Below, in pieces: positions 17,408-27,351 of a stretch of DNA of 46,283 nucleotides. The notes below the pieces were generated by a model. The model was given only the letters and a program-made list of their open reading frames with translations. It was not told the origin of the DNA and ran no database searches. Made by a program: the position numbers and the translations under genes. Position 1 is the first letter of the stretch; every line of letters begins with the position of its first letter. This DNA is from Paracoccaceae bacterium (GTDB lineage Bacteria > Pseudomonadota > Alphaproteobacteria > Rhodobacterales > Rhodobacteraceae): assembly GCA_009773055.1 (NCBI GenBank), contig WOUW01000003.1, positions 1 through 46,283 on the forward strand. Reading direction: 5' to 3'.

Positions 17408-18274
17408 ATGCCCAGCCTTAAGGACCTCAAGAACCGGATCGGAAGCGTCAAGAACACGCGGAAGATCACGAAGGCGATGCAGATGGTCGCGGCAGCAAAA
17501 CTGCGCCGCGCCCAGGAAGCTGCCGAAGCCGCACGGCCCTTCGCCGAGCGGATGACGGCGGTGATGTCGGCCCTTGCGGCTGGTGTCGGCACCGGAGAGG
17601 GTGCGCCGAAGCTTCTGGCCGGGAACGGTCGGGACCAGGTGCATCTTCTGGTCGTGATGACGTCCGAGCGCGGGCTTTGCGGCGGCTTCAACTCGTCCAT
17701 CGTCAAGCTGGCGCGCCTGAAGGCGAACGAGCTGGTGACGGCGGGCAAGACGGTGAAGATCCTCACTGTCGGCAAGAAGGGCCGCGAGCAGCTGCGCCGC
17801 GATTGGGGCCAGACTTTCGTCGGCCATGTCGACATGAGCGAAGTCAAGCGCGTGGGCTATGCCAATGCGCAGGGTGTGGCGCGCGAAGTCATGGCGGCGT
17901 TCGAGGCTGGCGAAGCGGATGTGGTCACGATCTTCTACAACCGCTTCCAGTCGGTGATCAGCCAGATCCCGACGATGCAGCAGGTGATCCCGGCCAAGTT
18001 CGAAACCGCAAACGTCACGGCACTGTACGACTACGAGCCCTCGGAAGAGGCGATCCTGGCCGACCTGCTGCCGCGTGGCGTCGCAACGCAGATCTTCACC
18101 GCGCTTCTGGAAAACGGCGCCAGCGAACAGGGCGCGCGGATGTCCGCCATGGACAACGCGACCCGCAACGCAGGCGACATGATCAACAAGCTGACGATCC
18201 AGTTCAACCGGAGCCGTCAGGCCGCGATCACCAAAGAGCTTATCGAAATCATTTCGGGCGCCGAGGCGCTCTGA
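17408..18274 (+). CDS. atpG: ATP synthase F1 subunit gamma
   Basis: A 288-residue gamma subunit, the central rotor shaft of F1. The N-terminal helix begins [20 protein letters not shown], and [16 protein letters not shown] follows. The C-terminal helix contains [14 protein letters not shown] and [19 protein letters not shown], both diagnostic. The central Rossmann-like domain includes [13 protein letters not shown]. It lies 19 bases after atpA with AAGGAAT upstream of the start and 20 bases before atpD, in one transcription unit. Confidence 0.96.
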   Translation: MPSLKDLKNRIGSVKNTRKITKAMQMVAAAKLRRAQEAAEAARPFAERMTAVMSALAAGVGTGEGAPKLLAGNGRDQVHLLVVMTSERGLCGGFNSSIVKLARLKANELVTAGKTVKILTVGKKGREQLRRDWGQTFVGHVDMSEVKRVGYANAQGVAREVMAAFEAGEADVVTIFYNRFQSVISQIPTMQQVIPAKFETANVTALYDYEPSEEAILADLLPRGVATQIFTALLENGASEQGARMSAMDNATRNAGDMINKLTIQFNRSRQAAITKELIEIISGAEAL

Positions 18275-18288
18275 CGAACCCGGAGTAG

Positions 18289-19737
<1,449 letters not shown>

Positions 19738-19746
19738 GGGGGCAAG

Positions 19747-20139
19747 ATGGCCAGCACGGTTCAATTCGACCTCGTCAGCCCGGAGCGTCGCCTGGCGTCG
19801 TTCCCGGCGACCGAGGTGCAGATCCCCGGCGCGATGGGCGATCTGACGGCGATGGAGGGGCATGCCTCGACCATCACCTCGCTGCGGCCGGGCGTTCTTC
19901 GGGTGATCGCTGCCGACGGGATGAAGGCCTACATCGTGACGGGTGGCTTTGCCGAGATCAGCGCCACGGGCGTGTCGGTCCTGGCCGAGCAGGCCGTGCC
20001 GCTGAACGAGCTGACCCCTGCCGCGCTGGACGCGCTGGTGGCTGACGCCTGCGAAGCGGCGGCCGTCAACTCGGACAAGGACGCGGCGGACAAGGCTGTG
20101 GCGGATCTTTACGCGATGCGGGCTGCCGCCGGAATTTAA
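19747..20139 (+). CDS. atpC: ATP synthase F1 subunit epsilon
   Basis: A 130-residue epsilon subunit that sits on the gamma shaft and can regulate ATP hydrolysis. The N-terminal beta-sandwich holds [15 protein letters not shown] and the characteristic [15 protein letters not shown] segment. The C-terminal helical part (about residues 88-130) is alanine-rich and of near-normal length. It is the last gene of the operon, nine bases after atpD, and is followed by a strong terminator. Confidence 0.95.
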   Translation: MASTVQFDLVSPERRLASFPATEVQIPGAMGDLTAMEGHASTITSLRPGVLRVIAADGMKAYIVTGGFAEISATGVSVLAEQAVPLNELTPAALDALVADACEAAAVNSDKDAADKAVADLYAMRAAAGI

Positions 20140-20162
20140 GTTCCGGTGACGAGATGAAAATT

Positions 20163-20195
20163 CATGAAGGCCCCGGTCAAACCGGGGCCTTCATG
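20163..20195. terminator. Bidirectional rho-independent terminator after the atp operon
   Basis: A perfect 15-bp stem, CATGAAGGCCCCGGT (20163-20177) with ACCGGGGCCTTCATG (20181-20195), closes on a 3-base CAA loop. CTTTT follows on the plus strand and an ATTTT tract on the minus strand, so it can end both the atp operon and the convergent unknown gene that stops at 20214. Confidence 0.9.
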
Positions 20196-20213
20196 CTTTT
20201 CAGGTCGCCGACA

Positions 20214-21551
20214 TCAGGCTTCCATCGGCTCGGCTTCGCCGACCGGGCAGCATCGGTATTGCTGGCTTTTTTCCAGAAGGTCGATCTGCTTGGCCAGAAG
20301 CTTGTTCTCGAGCGCCTTGCGTTCCAGATCCAGTGCGATCGACTTTTCGCGGCTTTCTTCGCAGGTGCTGCAGCGGTCAAGACAGCCCTTGACCACGATG
20401 CCCTGCGTGGGCAGGCAGAAGGTCCGTTCGAAGTTCAGTTCTGCCGCAAGCTTTGCGCCGACCGCGTCCGATCCGACCTGGGCCAGAATGCCATCCCTCA
20501 CCAGTTCGGTATCGACCTTCTTCATCACCGCGTCCTGCGTCTCGGCAGGCACCGGCTGGGCGTTGATCGCAAACCGCAGCGGCGTCAGCACCGGGGCGAA
20601 CCCGCCCGCGAATCCGCCAGAGTTGCCGATGCCGCCCGCATTGCCCAGCACGTTTGCCTGCTGGGCGACAGCCGACGTGCGCCCTTCGGCCTGGACGTTG
20701 ATCCGACCGGCCTGGGTGGCAAGGATGCCCGCAGGCAACACCTTGACCCCGGTTCCGGGCCGCACGGGCCGCGCTTCGACCGAGCTGTCGCCCGCAGGAT
20801 CGACGATCCGGCGCAGGACCGACACGATGCGGAACTTCAGCGTCTGTTGCTTGACCAGCTGATAGGCGAAGTAGGTGACAGCGTGGCAGTCGTTCTTGTT
20901 CTCGAAAGTGCGGGTCGAGGCCTCATAGGCGTCCTCGCTTTCGCCTTGGGTATGTGTCCGGCTTTGCACCTCACCCATCTGCACCGCATTTGCCGCCCGC
21001 GTGGCCTGAACCGACCGATCATGCGAGGTGCGCACATGGCTGGAGAGTTCCCGCATGAAGGACGAGGCGCTGCGCGAGTTGAAGTTGCCTTCGACATTGA
21101 CGCTGCCGCCGCCGGCGAAGCCGATCGAGGCGTAGGACGCATCGACATCCGTCTCGAAGTCGGAACTCGACGAGGACGCCGCCGAGCCCCGGTCGGTGGC
21201 CGTCAGGTCCGAGGAATAGCGGTCCATCGCCCGCATGTAATAGGTTTCCTCGGACGACTGTTCATGCCGGTAGCTGACCTTCGAGTCCGAATCGTAAGTG
21301 AAGCGGGTGTTGCGGGTTGAGTTGAAGAGACGGACCTTTTCGCCGGGAAGAAGTGTCGTCGAATAGACGACGTCGCCCAAGGACAAGGGCCCGGGGCAGC
21401 GTTCCAGCTCGGCCACGATGGTGATCTCGACCGGGACATCGTTCAGCCGGTTGGTCAGACGATAGGAAAACCGCAGCCGTTCGCAGCAAGGCTCTTTCGT
21501 CACTTCGGGGCAACAGGGAAGTTTGTCGATGGAAATGGTCTCGTTGTCCAT
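20214..21551 (-). CDS. Unrecognised protein with cysteine-rich ends and glycine/serine-rich centre
   Basis: I do not recognise this 445-residue protein. The ATG at 21551 has AGGAGA upstream (CCCAGGAGACTTTCA) and gives MDNETISIDKLPCC; a longer frame to 21773 lacks any start signal. It has no signal peptide or membrane helix. Cysteines are paired near both ends: CC at 13-14 and 22-23, C390/C394/C397 in a CxxxCxxC pattern, and CC at 434-435. Residues 60-110 form a beta-like, tyrosine- and arginine-rich block (LLPGEKVRLFNSTRNTRF). Residues 120-165 are serine- and glycine-rich, and 300-320 glycine-rich. The last 45 residues before the final CC look like a coiled coil (ALDLERKALENKLLAKQIDL). It is divergent from an H-type lectin gene, which suggests a shared job in binding or assembly outside the cytoplasm. 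That link is inference only. Confidence 0.75.
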   Translation of the reverse strand: MDNETISIDKLPCCPEVTKEPCCERLRFSYRLTNRLNDVPVEITIVAELERCPGPLSLGDVVYSTTLLPGEKVRLFNSTRNTRFTYDSDSKVSYRHEQSSEETYYMRAMDRYSSDLTATDRGSAASSSSSDFETDVDASYASIGFAGGGSVNVEGNFNSRSASSFMRELSSHVRTSHDRSVQATRAANAVQMGEVQSRTHTQGESEDAYEASTRTFENKNDCHAVTYFAYQLVKQQTLKFRIVSVLRRIVDPAGDSSVEARPVRPGTGVKVLPAGILATQAGRINVQAEGRTSAVAQQANVLGNAGGIGNSGGFAGGFAPVLTPLRFAINAQPVPAETQDAVMKKVDTELVRDGILAQVGSDAVGAKLAAELNFERTFCLPTQGIVVKGCLDRCSTCEESREKSIALDLERKALENKLLAKQIDLLEKSQQYRCCPVGEAEPMEA

Positions 21552-21613
21552 TGAAAGTCTCCTGGGAATGAATGTGTCGGAGAATGCGCCTGTATCTTCC
21601 GCGACAACAAATA

Positions 21614-21625
21614 GGTCGCGCGACC
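21614..21625. promoter_or_regulatory. 12-bp palindrome in the divergent promoter region
   Basis: GGTCGCGCGACC is a perfect palindrome about 60 bases upstream of the unknown gene's start and 180 bases before the lectin gene. The 254-base gap (21552-21805) is otherwise without genes and is less GC-rich than its surroundings. The palindrome could be an operator, but a GC-rich palindrome of this length can arise by chance. Confidence 0.3.
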
Positions 21626-21805
21626 GCAGGTGGAGTGAAATGTACACTGAATCGCCCCACGCGCGAAGTGAGACGATCCATACCCTTTCGTTGATCCGCT
21701 GATGAGGCGCGCAGGGGTAAGCACAAAGCCGCCGAACCGCATTTTTCTGGCCCTCAGAATCAAGAACCGGCATGATTGGCCCGGGGATGGGGTTCGGATT
21801 TCAGT

Positions 21806-22153
21806 ATGCGGCGGTTTTCAGGTGTTGTTGGCGTCGATCAGGGTTCACGGATCCTGTTCTCGGACTTTGTGCATGACGGCGCGATGTGGACGGGCGAAGG
21901 CCCGCGCGAAGTCCGACAGGCGCAGGTCTTCAAGGAGCCTTTCCTTGCCCTGCCCGCAGTGACGGTTGGCATCTCGATGTGGGACATTGACCACAAGTCG
22001 AACAGCCGCGTCGATGTCAGTGCCGAGAACGTCACGGCCAGTGGCTTCGAGATCGTGTTTCGGACCTGGGCCGATACACGCGTTGCGCGCATCCGCGCCG
22101 ACTGGATGGCGATTGGGCCGGTGCGGGACGAGGATGACTGGGACGTGACCTAG
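21806..22153 (+). CDS. H-type lectin domain protein
   Basis: A 115-residue protein made almost wholly of one H-type lectin domain, the six-stranded sugar-binding fold of snail agglutinin and Dictyostelium discoidins. The segment FKEPFLALPAVTVGISMWDI (residues 42-61), then NSRVDVSAENVTASGFEI and ARIRADWMAIG, follows the domain's strand pattern. These domains typically trimerise and bind N-acetylgalactosamine-like sugars. No signal peptide is visible from the ATG at 21806. A TTG at 21776 would add ten residues without creating one. The TAG shares CTAG (22150-22153) with the stop of the convergent PAP2 gene. The divergent partner is the unrecognised cysteine-rich protein. Confidence 0.8.
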   Translation: MRRFSGVVGVDQGSRILFSDFVHDGAMWTGEGPREVRQAQVFKEPFLALPAVTVGISMWDIDHKSNSRVDVSAENVTASGFEIVFRTWADTRVARIRADWMAIGPVRDEDDWDVT

Positions 22154-23088
22154 GCCGGGTGCCGGATCAGGCGGCCCGCGACCCATACGGCAAAGATGAA
22201 AACCACCAGCCCGGCAAAGAGGTCTATCAGGTGGTGTCCGCCATGCGTCAAGGTAGCGGGCACCATCGCGATGTTGGTTCCAAGTGCTGGAAGGAACGCG
22301 AAGGTTCCGCGGGCAGACCAGACCACCATCAGCGCCATGATAATGTGGTAGGACGGAAAGGCCACGACGCCGGTGACGACCTCGGGGGTGATCACGCGGG
22401 GCCCGACTTCCACCAGTTCGCGCAGATAGGCTCCATAGGCCGGGTTGAAGTACAGCCCGGTGGCAAGCCGGTCAGCCTCGGGGATCGACTGGAAGGCCGA
22501 AGGGCCGACGCTGGGTACGATCCACCAGATCGCGACGGCAAGGATCAGTGTCAGGATGCCGACGAAGAGAAAGCGGTGCAGCGCAATTTCGCGCGAAAGT
22601 CCGGCAAGCAGGATGATGGTCAGCAGAATCTGGACCAGCGAGGAATGGTAGACATAGCCGAGAACCTTGGCAAAGACCGGGAAACCCGCAAGCCATGCGA
22701 CAAGCGAGGACCAGTCGTAGCCCAGTGCTGCGTCCAGTTCGATCAGTGTCAGGTCGATCAGCGGATTTTGCAGCGGGAACAGGGCAAAGATGAAGACGGA
22801 GGAGACGGCCGTGAAGCCGGTGAAGATTGCGGTGCCAACCAGAGCCAGGGCGATGCGCGGCGCGCCTTTTGTCTGCCGCACGTAGGCACCAACTGCCGCA
22901 AGTCCCAAGGTGCCGAAGTAACCGGCAAGGAAGGGTGGCCAGTTGACCTGCCGCTGCATCCCCAAGGCAAGGGCGACGGCAAGACTGCCGACACCGGCAA
23001 TCAGCCACAGCATCCAGCGTTCCGTGGGCAAGAACCGCAGAAAGGCGCGTGGGCCGGTCATCTGTGCCGTCGTCCGAGACCACATCAT
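22150..23088 (-). CDS. PAP2-superfamily membrane phosphatase
   Basis: A 312-residue multipass inner-membrane protein of the PAP2/inositolphosphotransferase-like group. About seven to eight hydrophobic helices are visible. Conserved catalytic blocks lie near the C-terminus: FPSYHIIMAL, with the first catalytic histidine, and THGGHHLIDLFAG, in the H-x3-D arrangement. Such enzymes dephosphorylate lipid phosphates or transfer phosphoalcohol groups; the substrate cannot be read from sequence. Two adjacent ATG codons (23083-23088) are possible starts, with GGGTGA just upstream. The stop overlaps the convergent lectin gene's stop in CTAG. Confidence 0.85.
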   Translation of the reverse strand: MMWSRTTAQMTGPRAFLRFLPTERWMLWLIAGVGSLAVALALGMQRQVNWPPFLAGYFGTLGLAAVGAYVRQTKGAPRIALALVGTAIFTGFTAVSSVFIFALFPLQNPLIDLTLIELDAALGYDWSSLVAWLAGFPVFAKVLGYVYHSSLVQILLTIILLAGLSREIALHRFLFVGILTLILAVAIWWIVPSVGPSAFQSIPEADRLATGLYFNPAYGAYLRELVEVGPRVITPEVVTGVVAFPSYHIIMALMVVWSARGTFAFLPALGTNIAMVPATLTHGGHHLIDLFAGLVVFIFAVWVAGRLIRHPA

Positions 23089-23197
23089 ATGTCACCCGAC
23101 CAGAACGCGGCCCAGCGATCTTGCTTGGCCTTCGCAACAATCACGGTGCTACAGCGTCATTGCGCAGACTTTATGGCAAGACCCGCGCAAAACCGGG

Positions 23198-24217
23198 TCA
23201 GCTGCGCTGATAAAGGCCTTCGTAGATCGGCACGAGTGTGTCGGTCTCGAACAGGGACGAAACCGACATGCCGCCCCAGATGTTGAGGATGGCTTGTGCG
23301 AACATTGGGGCCGTCGGGACGATGCGGATGTTCCTTGCGGCTTTGACGGCGGCGGTCTGGTCGATCGAATCGGTGATCACGAGGCTTTTCAGCACCGAAT
23401 TCGTCACCCGTTCAACCGCCGGGCCGGACATGACGCCATGGGTCGTGTAGGCGTGGACCTCGGTCGCGCCTGCCTCCATCAGCACTTCGGCCGCCTTGCA
23501 GAGCGTGCCGCCGGTGTCGCACATGTCATCGACGATGATGCAGGTCTGCCCGGTCACGTCGCCGATGACGGTCATCCCGGCGATCTCTCCGGCCTTCTCG
23601 CGCCGCTTGTCGACGATGGCGAGGGGGGCGTTGATCCGCTTGGCCAGCTCGCGCGCCCGCGCCACGCCACCCACATCAGGTGAAACCACGGTGATGTGGC
23701 CAAGCTTGTCTTTCAAGTGATGCTCGATGTCCAAGGCAAAGACCGGGCTGGCGTAAAGGTTGTCGACGGGGATGTCGAAGAAGCCCTGGATCTGCGCCGC
23801 GTGGAGGTCGAGCGTCAGGACGCGGTCGACACCGGCAGTTTCGATCAGGTTCGCCACCAGCTTTGCGCTGATCGGGGTACGGGCCTTGGCGCGGCGGTCC
23901 TGGCGGGCATAGCCGAAGTAGGGGATCACGGCCGTGATGCGGCTGGCCGAGGACCGGCGCAGGGCGTCGGTCATGATCAGAAGCTCCATCAGGTTGTCGT
24001 TCGCCGGGTTCGAGGTCGACTGGATGACATACATGTCCTCGCCGCGGACATTCTCGAAGACTTCGACGAAGATCTCTTGATCGTTGAAGCGTTCGACCCG
24101 GGCCTCCACCAGATTGACGCTCATCCCGCGGTGCATCGACATCCGTCGGGCGATGGACTTGGCCAAGGGCAGATTGGCATTTCCGGCGATCAGCTTCGGT
24201 TCCGTGACGGCTGGCAT
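23198..24217 (-). CDS. prs: Ribose-phosphate pyrophosphokinase (PRPP synthetase)
   Basis: A 339-residue class I PRPP synthetase, making phosphoribosyl pyrophosphate from ribose 5-phosphate and ATP for purines, pyrimidines, histidine and NAD. The flexible loop with catalytic residues is at [20 protein letters not shown] (100-119). [19 protein letters not shown] is at 137-155. The PRPP-binding loop [13 protein letters not shown] is at 227-239. [15 protein letters not shown] is also typical. The N-terminus is about 15 residues longer than in E. coli. It lies 115 bases downstream of the threonine aldolase gene on the same strand; that gap holds a weak GCTGC-GTTT-GCAGC hairpin but no clear promoter. 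Confidence 0.96.
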   Translation of the reverse strand: MPAVTEPKLIAGNANLPLAKSIARRMSMHRGMSVNLVEARVERFNDQEIFVEVFENVRGEDMYVIQSTSNPANDNLMELLIMTDALRRSSASRITAVIPYFGYARQDRRAKARTPISAKLVANLIETAGVDRVLTLDLHAAQIQGFFDIPVDNLYASPVFALDIEHHLKDKLGHITVVSPDVGGVARARELAKRINAPLAIVDKRREKAGEIAGMTVIGDVTGQTCIIVDDMCDTGGTLCKAAEVLMEAGATEVHAYTTHGVMSGPAVERVTNSVLKSLVITDSIDQTAAVKAARNIRIVPTAPMFAQAILNIWGGMSVSSLFETDTLVPIYEGLYQRS

Positions 24218-24332
24218 GGGCGCCCCTTGGATGACGGATTCGTGACGTGCCCCCGCTTATCATCCGGGCCGGTCGTTGCAAACCGGCGCGACTGCCAACG
24301 GCGCGAATTTCGCTGCAAACGCAGCATCGGCG

Positions 24333-25349
24333 TCAGAGGGTGGAGAGGAACCGATCCACATCCGCCTCAGTCGTCGACCAGCTGGTGACCAGCCGGGCAC
24401 GTTCGCGGCCTTCGGGGGCGGTCAGGCGGTAGAAATGGGCGCCTGCGGCCTCCAGCCGGTCGTGGGTTCCGGGTGCCCAGAGGGGAAACAGCATGTTTGC
24501 AGGGGCATCGGGGACAGTTGCGCCCTTGGCTTGCAGACCCTTGGACAGCCTTTGGCCCATCGCGTTTGCCTGGGCTGCCAGCCGCAGCCAGAGGCCATCG
24601 GTCAGATAGGCCTCCATCTGAGCGGACAGGAAGCGGTGCTTGGAGAAAAGATGCCCGCCCCGCTTGCGGCGCAGTTCCAGTTCCCAGGACTTGGCGGGGT
24701 CGAAAAGGACCACGCCCTCGACCCCAAGGCAGCCGTTCTTGGTGCCGCCGAGTGACAGCACGTCGATGCCAGCTTTCCAGGTCATCTCGGCCGGGGTCCC
24801 GCCTGTCGCCACCAGCGCATTTGCAAAGCGCGCGCCGTCGAGGTGGCAGGGCAGGGCGTGCATCTTGGCCAGAGCGGTCAGGGCAGCAAGTTCGGCGGAG
24901 GTGTAGACGGTTCCTGCCTCGGTTACATTGGTGAGGCTGAGCATTCCGCGCTGGACGCCGTGGACCCCGCCTTCACCGGTCGTTGCAAGGGCTGTGGCGA
25001 GAGTTGCGGGCGTGATCTTGCCGACCTCTCCCGGAACCAGCACCAGCTTTGCGCCCGAATAGAACTCGGGTGCGTTGCATTCGTCTTCTGCGATATGCGC
25101 GTGGGTATGGCAGAAGACCGCGCCCCAGGGTTGGCAGTGGGTCGCGATGGCGAGGGCGTTGGCGGCGGTGCCGGTGGCCACCAGATGCACAACCGCCTCG
25201 GGCGCTTCGAAGATCTCGCGGACCAGGGCGGTCACCCGGGCCATGGCGGCGTCCGCACCGTAGGAGCGGTCGTAGCCTTCGTTCGCCTTCAGGATCGCAG
25301 TCAGGACTTCGGGCGCAGCACCCGAGGTGTTGTCGGACGCAAAGCGCAT
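24333..25349 (-). CDS. ltaE: Low-specificity L-threonine aldolase
   Basis: A 338-residue fold-type I PLP enzyme that cleaves L-threonine or L-allo-threonine to glycine and acetaldehyde. The N-terminal FASDNTSGAAPEV block is typical. The aspartate contacting the PLP nitrogen is D171 in HLDGARFANAL, and the Schiff-base lysine is K204 in SLGGTKNGCLG. Its ATG overlaps the stop of the YcgN gene by one base (TGATG), so the two are translationally coupled. The pairing with a cysteine-cluster protein has no evident metabolic meaning. Confidence 0.93.
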   Translation of the reverse strand: MRFASDNTSGAAPEVLTAILKANEGYDRSYGADAAMARVTALVREIFEAPEAVVHLVATGTAANALAIATHCQPWGAVFCHTHAHIAEDECNAPEFYSGAKLVLVPGEVGKITPATLATALATTGEGGVHGVQRGMLSLTNVTEAGTVYTSAELAALTALAKMHALPCHLDGARFANALVATGGTPAEMTWKAGIDVLSLGGTKNGCLGVEGVVLFDPAKSWELELRRKRGGHLFSKHRFLSAQMEAYLTDGLWLRLAAQANAMGQRLSKGLQAKGATVPDAPANMLFPLWAPGTHDRLEAAGAHFYRLTAPEGRERARLVTSWSTTEADVDRFLSTL

Positions 25350-25801
25350 CAGGGGTTGCCCTCGATCAGGTAGTCTTCCCAGTCATCCTCGGGCACATCG
25401 GTTTCAGAGATCGTGATGCCCCTTATGGATTCGCCGGCCTTGTGGGTGCTGTCCGGGTCGCCCGTGACCAGCGGATGCCAGTTGGGCAGACGCTTTTTCT
25501 GGAAGAGAAGTTTGTAAGCGCAGGTCGAGGGCATCCAGTAGGCGATCTTCGGCAGGGTCTTGGGTGTCAGGACCACGCATTCCGGGACGTGCATCTTGCG
25601 GTTGGGATAGTCGCGGCACTGACAGGTGTCGCCGTCCAGCAAGCGGCAGGCGACGCGGGTATAGGCGACCTCGCCGGTGTCTTCGTATTCCAGCTTGTTC
25701 AGGCAGCACTTGCCGCAGCCGTCGCACAGCGCCTCCCATTCCTGCTGGGTCAGCTTGTTCAGGGGGACAGTTTCCCAGAAGCGGGGGCGGAGCGTGGCCA
25801 T
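25349..25801 (-). CDS. YcgN-family cysteine cluster protein
   Basis: A 150-residue protein of the UPF0260/YcgN family. It has a conserved cluster of cysteines at 26, 29, 32 and 33 (CDGCGKCC) with further ones at 52, 60, 62, 75 and 94. The pattern suggests metal or iron-sulfur binding; the family's molecular role is not established. C-terminal motifs LPNWHPLVTGDP and HKAGESIRG are family hallmarks. It lies 39 bases downstream of ribF and overlaps the start of ltaE, within a minus-strand cluster. Confidence 0.88.
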   Translation of the reverse strand: MATLRPRFWETVPLNKLTQQEWEALCDGCGKCCLNKLEYEDTGEVAYTRVACRLLDGDTCQCRDYPNRKMHVPECVVLTPKTLPKIAYWMPSTCAYKLLFQKKRLPNWHPLVTGDPDSTHKAGESIRGITISETDVPEDDWEDYLIEGNP

Positions 25802-25840
25802 TCGGGCAAGGTGATGTGGCGGCGCGGAAAAGGGAAGGGG

Positions 25841-26764
25841 CTAAAGTGCCGACAGGATCGTGCGGGCCTTCTGACAGTCGGCCTCCATCTGGGTGATGAG
25901 GGCGGGAAGGCCATCGAATTTCAGCTCGGGGCGGAGGAAATCGACCAGCGCGACCGACAGGTGCTGGCCGTAAAGGTCGCCCTTGAAGTCGAAGAGGAAC
26001 GTTTCGAGGTTCGGGCGGTTTTCGCCGAACATTGGCCGGACACCAAGGCTGGCTGCGCCGTGGAAGCTGCCTGCCTGCGGGCCGGTCAGGATGTCAACGA
26101 GGACGGCATAGACCCCGAGTTTCGGCAGGTGCAGCCCATCGACCGACATGTTCGCCGTGGGGTAGCCAAGTTCGCGGCCCCGCTTTTCGCCGTGCAGAAC
26201 CTCGCCGTCGATGCGGTGCCAGTGGCCCAGCATCGCCTGGGCGTCGCGGGGGCGGCCATCGGCCAGCGCCCGGCGGATATTGGTCGAGGAGATTTCGGTG
26301 CCGTTGTCGGCGACAAGGGGAGCGACTGTGGTGCGAATCCCTTTGGCATCGCACAGGCTTGCCAGGTCCTGCGCCGACCCGGCCCGGCCCTTGCCAAAGC
26401 AGAAGTCAGCGCCGACGACGACGTGGGAGATGCCAAGGCCATCGGCGAGAACTTCGGTCACGAAGCCTTCCGGCGAAAAGGCGGCGAGGGTGGCGTCGAA
26501 GGGCAGCTGGAAGAGGTGTTCGACCCCAAGCCGGGCCAGGCGGTTGGCACGGGCTTCGGCGTTCATCAGGCGGAAGGCAGGGCTTTGGGGGGCAAAGAAC
26601 TGGCGGGGGTGGGGCTCGAACGTGACGATGCCAAGTGGTGCCGGGCCACGGGCGAGGTCGATCACCGCTTGATGGCCGCGATGGACACCGTCGAAATTCC
26701 CCATCGCGACGGACGCGCCGCGGGCGGACGGGTCGAGGCCCTGCCAGTGAAAGTGCTGCTGCAT
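25841..26764 (-). CDS. ribF: Bifunctional riboflavin kinase / FAD synthetase
   Basis: A 307-residue enzyme that phosphorylates riboflavin to FMN and adenylylates FMN to FAD. The N-terminal nucleotidyltransferase domain has GNFDGVHRGH at residues 22-31, His52 in FEPHPRQFF and ISSTNIR at 158-164. The C-terminal kinase domain has GRELGYPTAN at 196-205. I chose the ATG at 26764 because it has GGGCAGG upstream and places the first motif at its normal distance; 22 further codons upstream have no family match. It follows the MaoC gene after 25 bases, so they may be co-transcribed. I saw no FMN riboswitch. Confidence 0.94.
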   Translation of the reverse strand: MQQHFHWQGLDPSARGASVAMGNFDGVHRGHQAVIDLARGPAPLGIVTFEPHPRQFFAPQSPAFRLMNAEARANRLARLGVEHLFQLPFDATLAAFSPEGFVTEVLADGLGISHVVVGADFCFGKGRAGSAQDLASLCDAKGIRTTVAPLVADNGTEISSTNIRRALADGRPRDAQAMLGHWHRIDGEVLHGEKRGRELGYPTANMSVDGLHLPKLGVYAVLVDILTGPQAGSFHGAASLGVRPMFGENRPNLETFLFDFKGDLYGQHLSVALVDFLRPELKFDGLPALITQMEADCQKARTILSAL

Positions 26765-26789
26765 CCTGCCCTTTGCGGGCCGGGGCCCG

Positions 26790-27233
26790 TCAGTCGAACT
26801 TGCGGCTGGGCGCGAGAACCAGCGCTTCACCCTTCAGGACTACGGTTTTACCCACCGAGGCGAGGGTTTCAAGGGTCACCCGGCGTTTGGCGTGGTCGAT
26901 GGCGGTCACCGTAACCTCGGCGCGGACCATGTCGCCGGGGCGGACGGGGGCCATGAACCGCAAACTTTGCCCAAGATAGACGGTACCGTGGCCGGGAAGC
27001 TGTTCGCCGATGACGGCGGAGATCAGCCCGGCCGTCAGCATTCCATGCGCGATACGGCCCTCGAAGATCGTGTCCTGGGCATACTGCTCATCAAGGTGGA
27101 CAGGGTTCCGGTCAGTGGAAACCTCGGCAAAAAGCTCGATATCCCGGTCGGTTACGACCTTCATGAGGTGGCGGGACATGCCGATTTCGATGTCTTCGAT
27201 GCAGATCGTGCCGCGCGGCATGTTATCCAGCAT
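26790..27233 (-). CDS. MaoC-family (R)-specific enoyl-CoA hydratase
   Basis: A 147-residue single hotdog-fold hydratase. It adds water to trans-2-enoyl-CoA to form (R)-3-hydroxyacyl-CoA, as PhaJ does for polyhydroxyalkanoate synthesis. The catalytic dyad motif STDRNPVH supplies Asp41 and His46, and FEGRIAHGML supplies the oxyanion side. I prefer the ATG at 27233 with GGAAGGGA upstream. The ATG at 27257 would give eight more residues but sits where transcription is predicted to begin. Whether it serves PHA supply or another acyl-CoA pathway is not shown by its neighbours, ribF and a HAD hydrolase. Confidence 0.85.
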   Translation of the reverse strand: MLDNMPRGTICIEDIEIGMSRHLMKVVTDRDIELFAEVSTDRNPVHLDEQYAQDTIFEGRIAHGMLTAGLISAVIGEQLPGHGTVYLGQSLRFMAPVRPGDMVRAEVTVTAIDHAKRRVTLETLASVGKTVVLKGEALVLAPSRKFD

Positions 27234-27263
27234 AGGGTCCGATTCCCTTCCATCCATGTGGGG

Positions 27264-27292
27264 AAGCTAGCACATGCTGCGGCGCAGCACAA
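27264..27292 (-). promoter_or_regulatory. Candidate promoter of the MaoC-ribF cluster
   Basis: On the minus strand TTGTGC (27287-27292) precedes TAGCTT (27264-27269) by exactly 17 bases. Transcription would begin near 27257, at or just after the more distal ATG of the MaoC gene. This favours the internal ATG at 27233 as the start. Confidence 0.4.
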
Positions 27293-27351
27293 TCGGCTGC
27301 GCAAGATTTGTTCAATACTGTCGTTGCAAGTGTATTAAAGTTACCTTCTCG

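Noticed and set aside
15331..17847. 838-codon minus-strand frame across atpH-atpA-atpG
   Set aside because: Antisense shadow of strongly supported ATP synthase genes.
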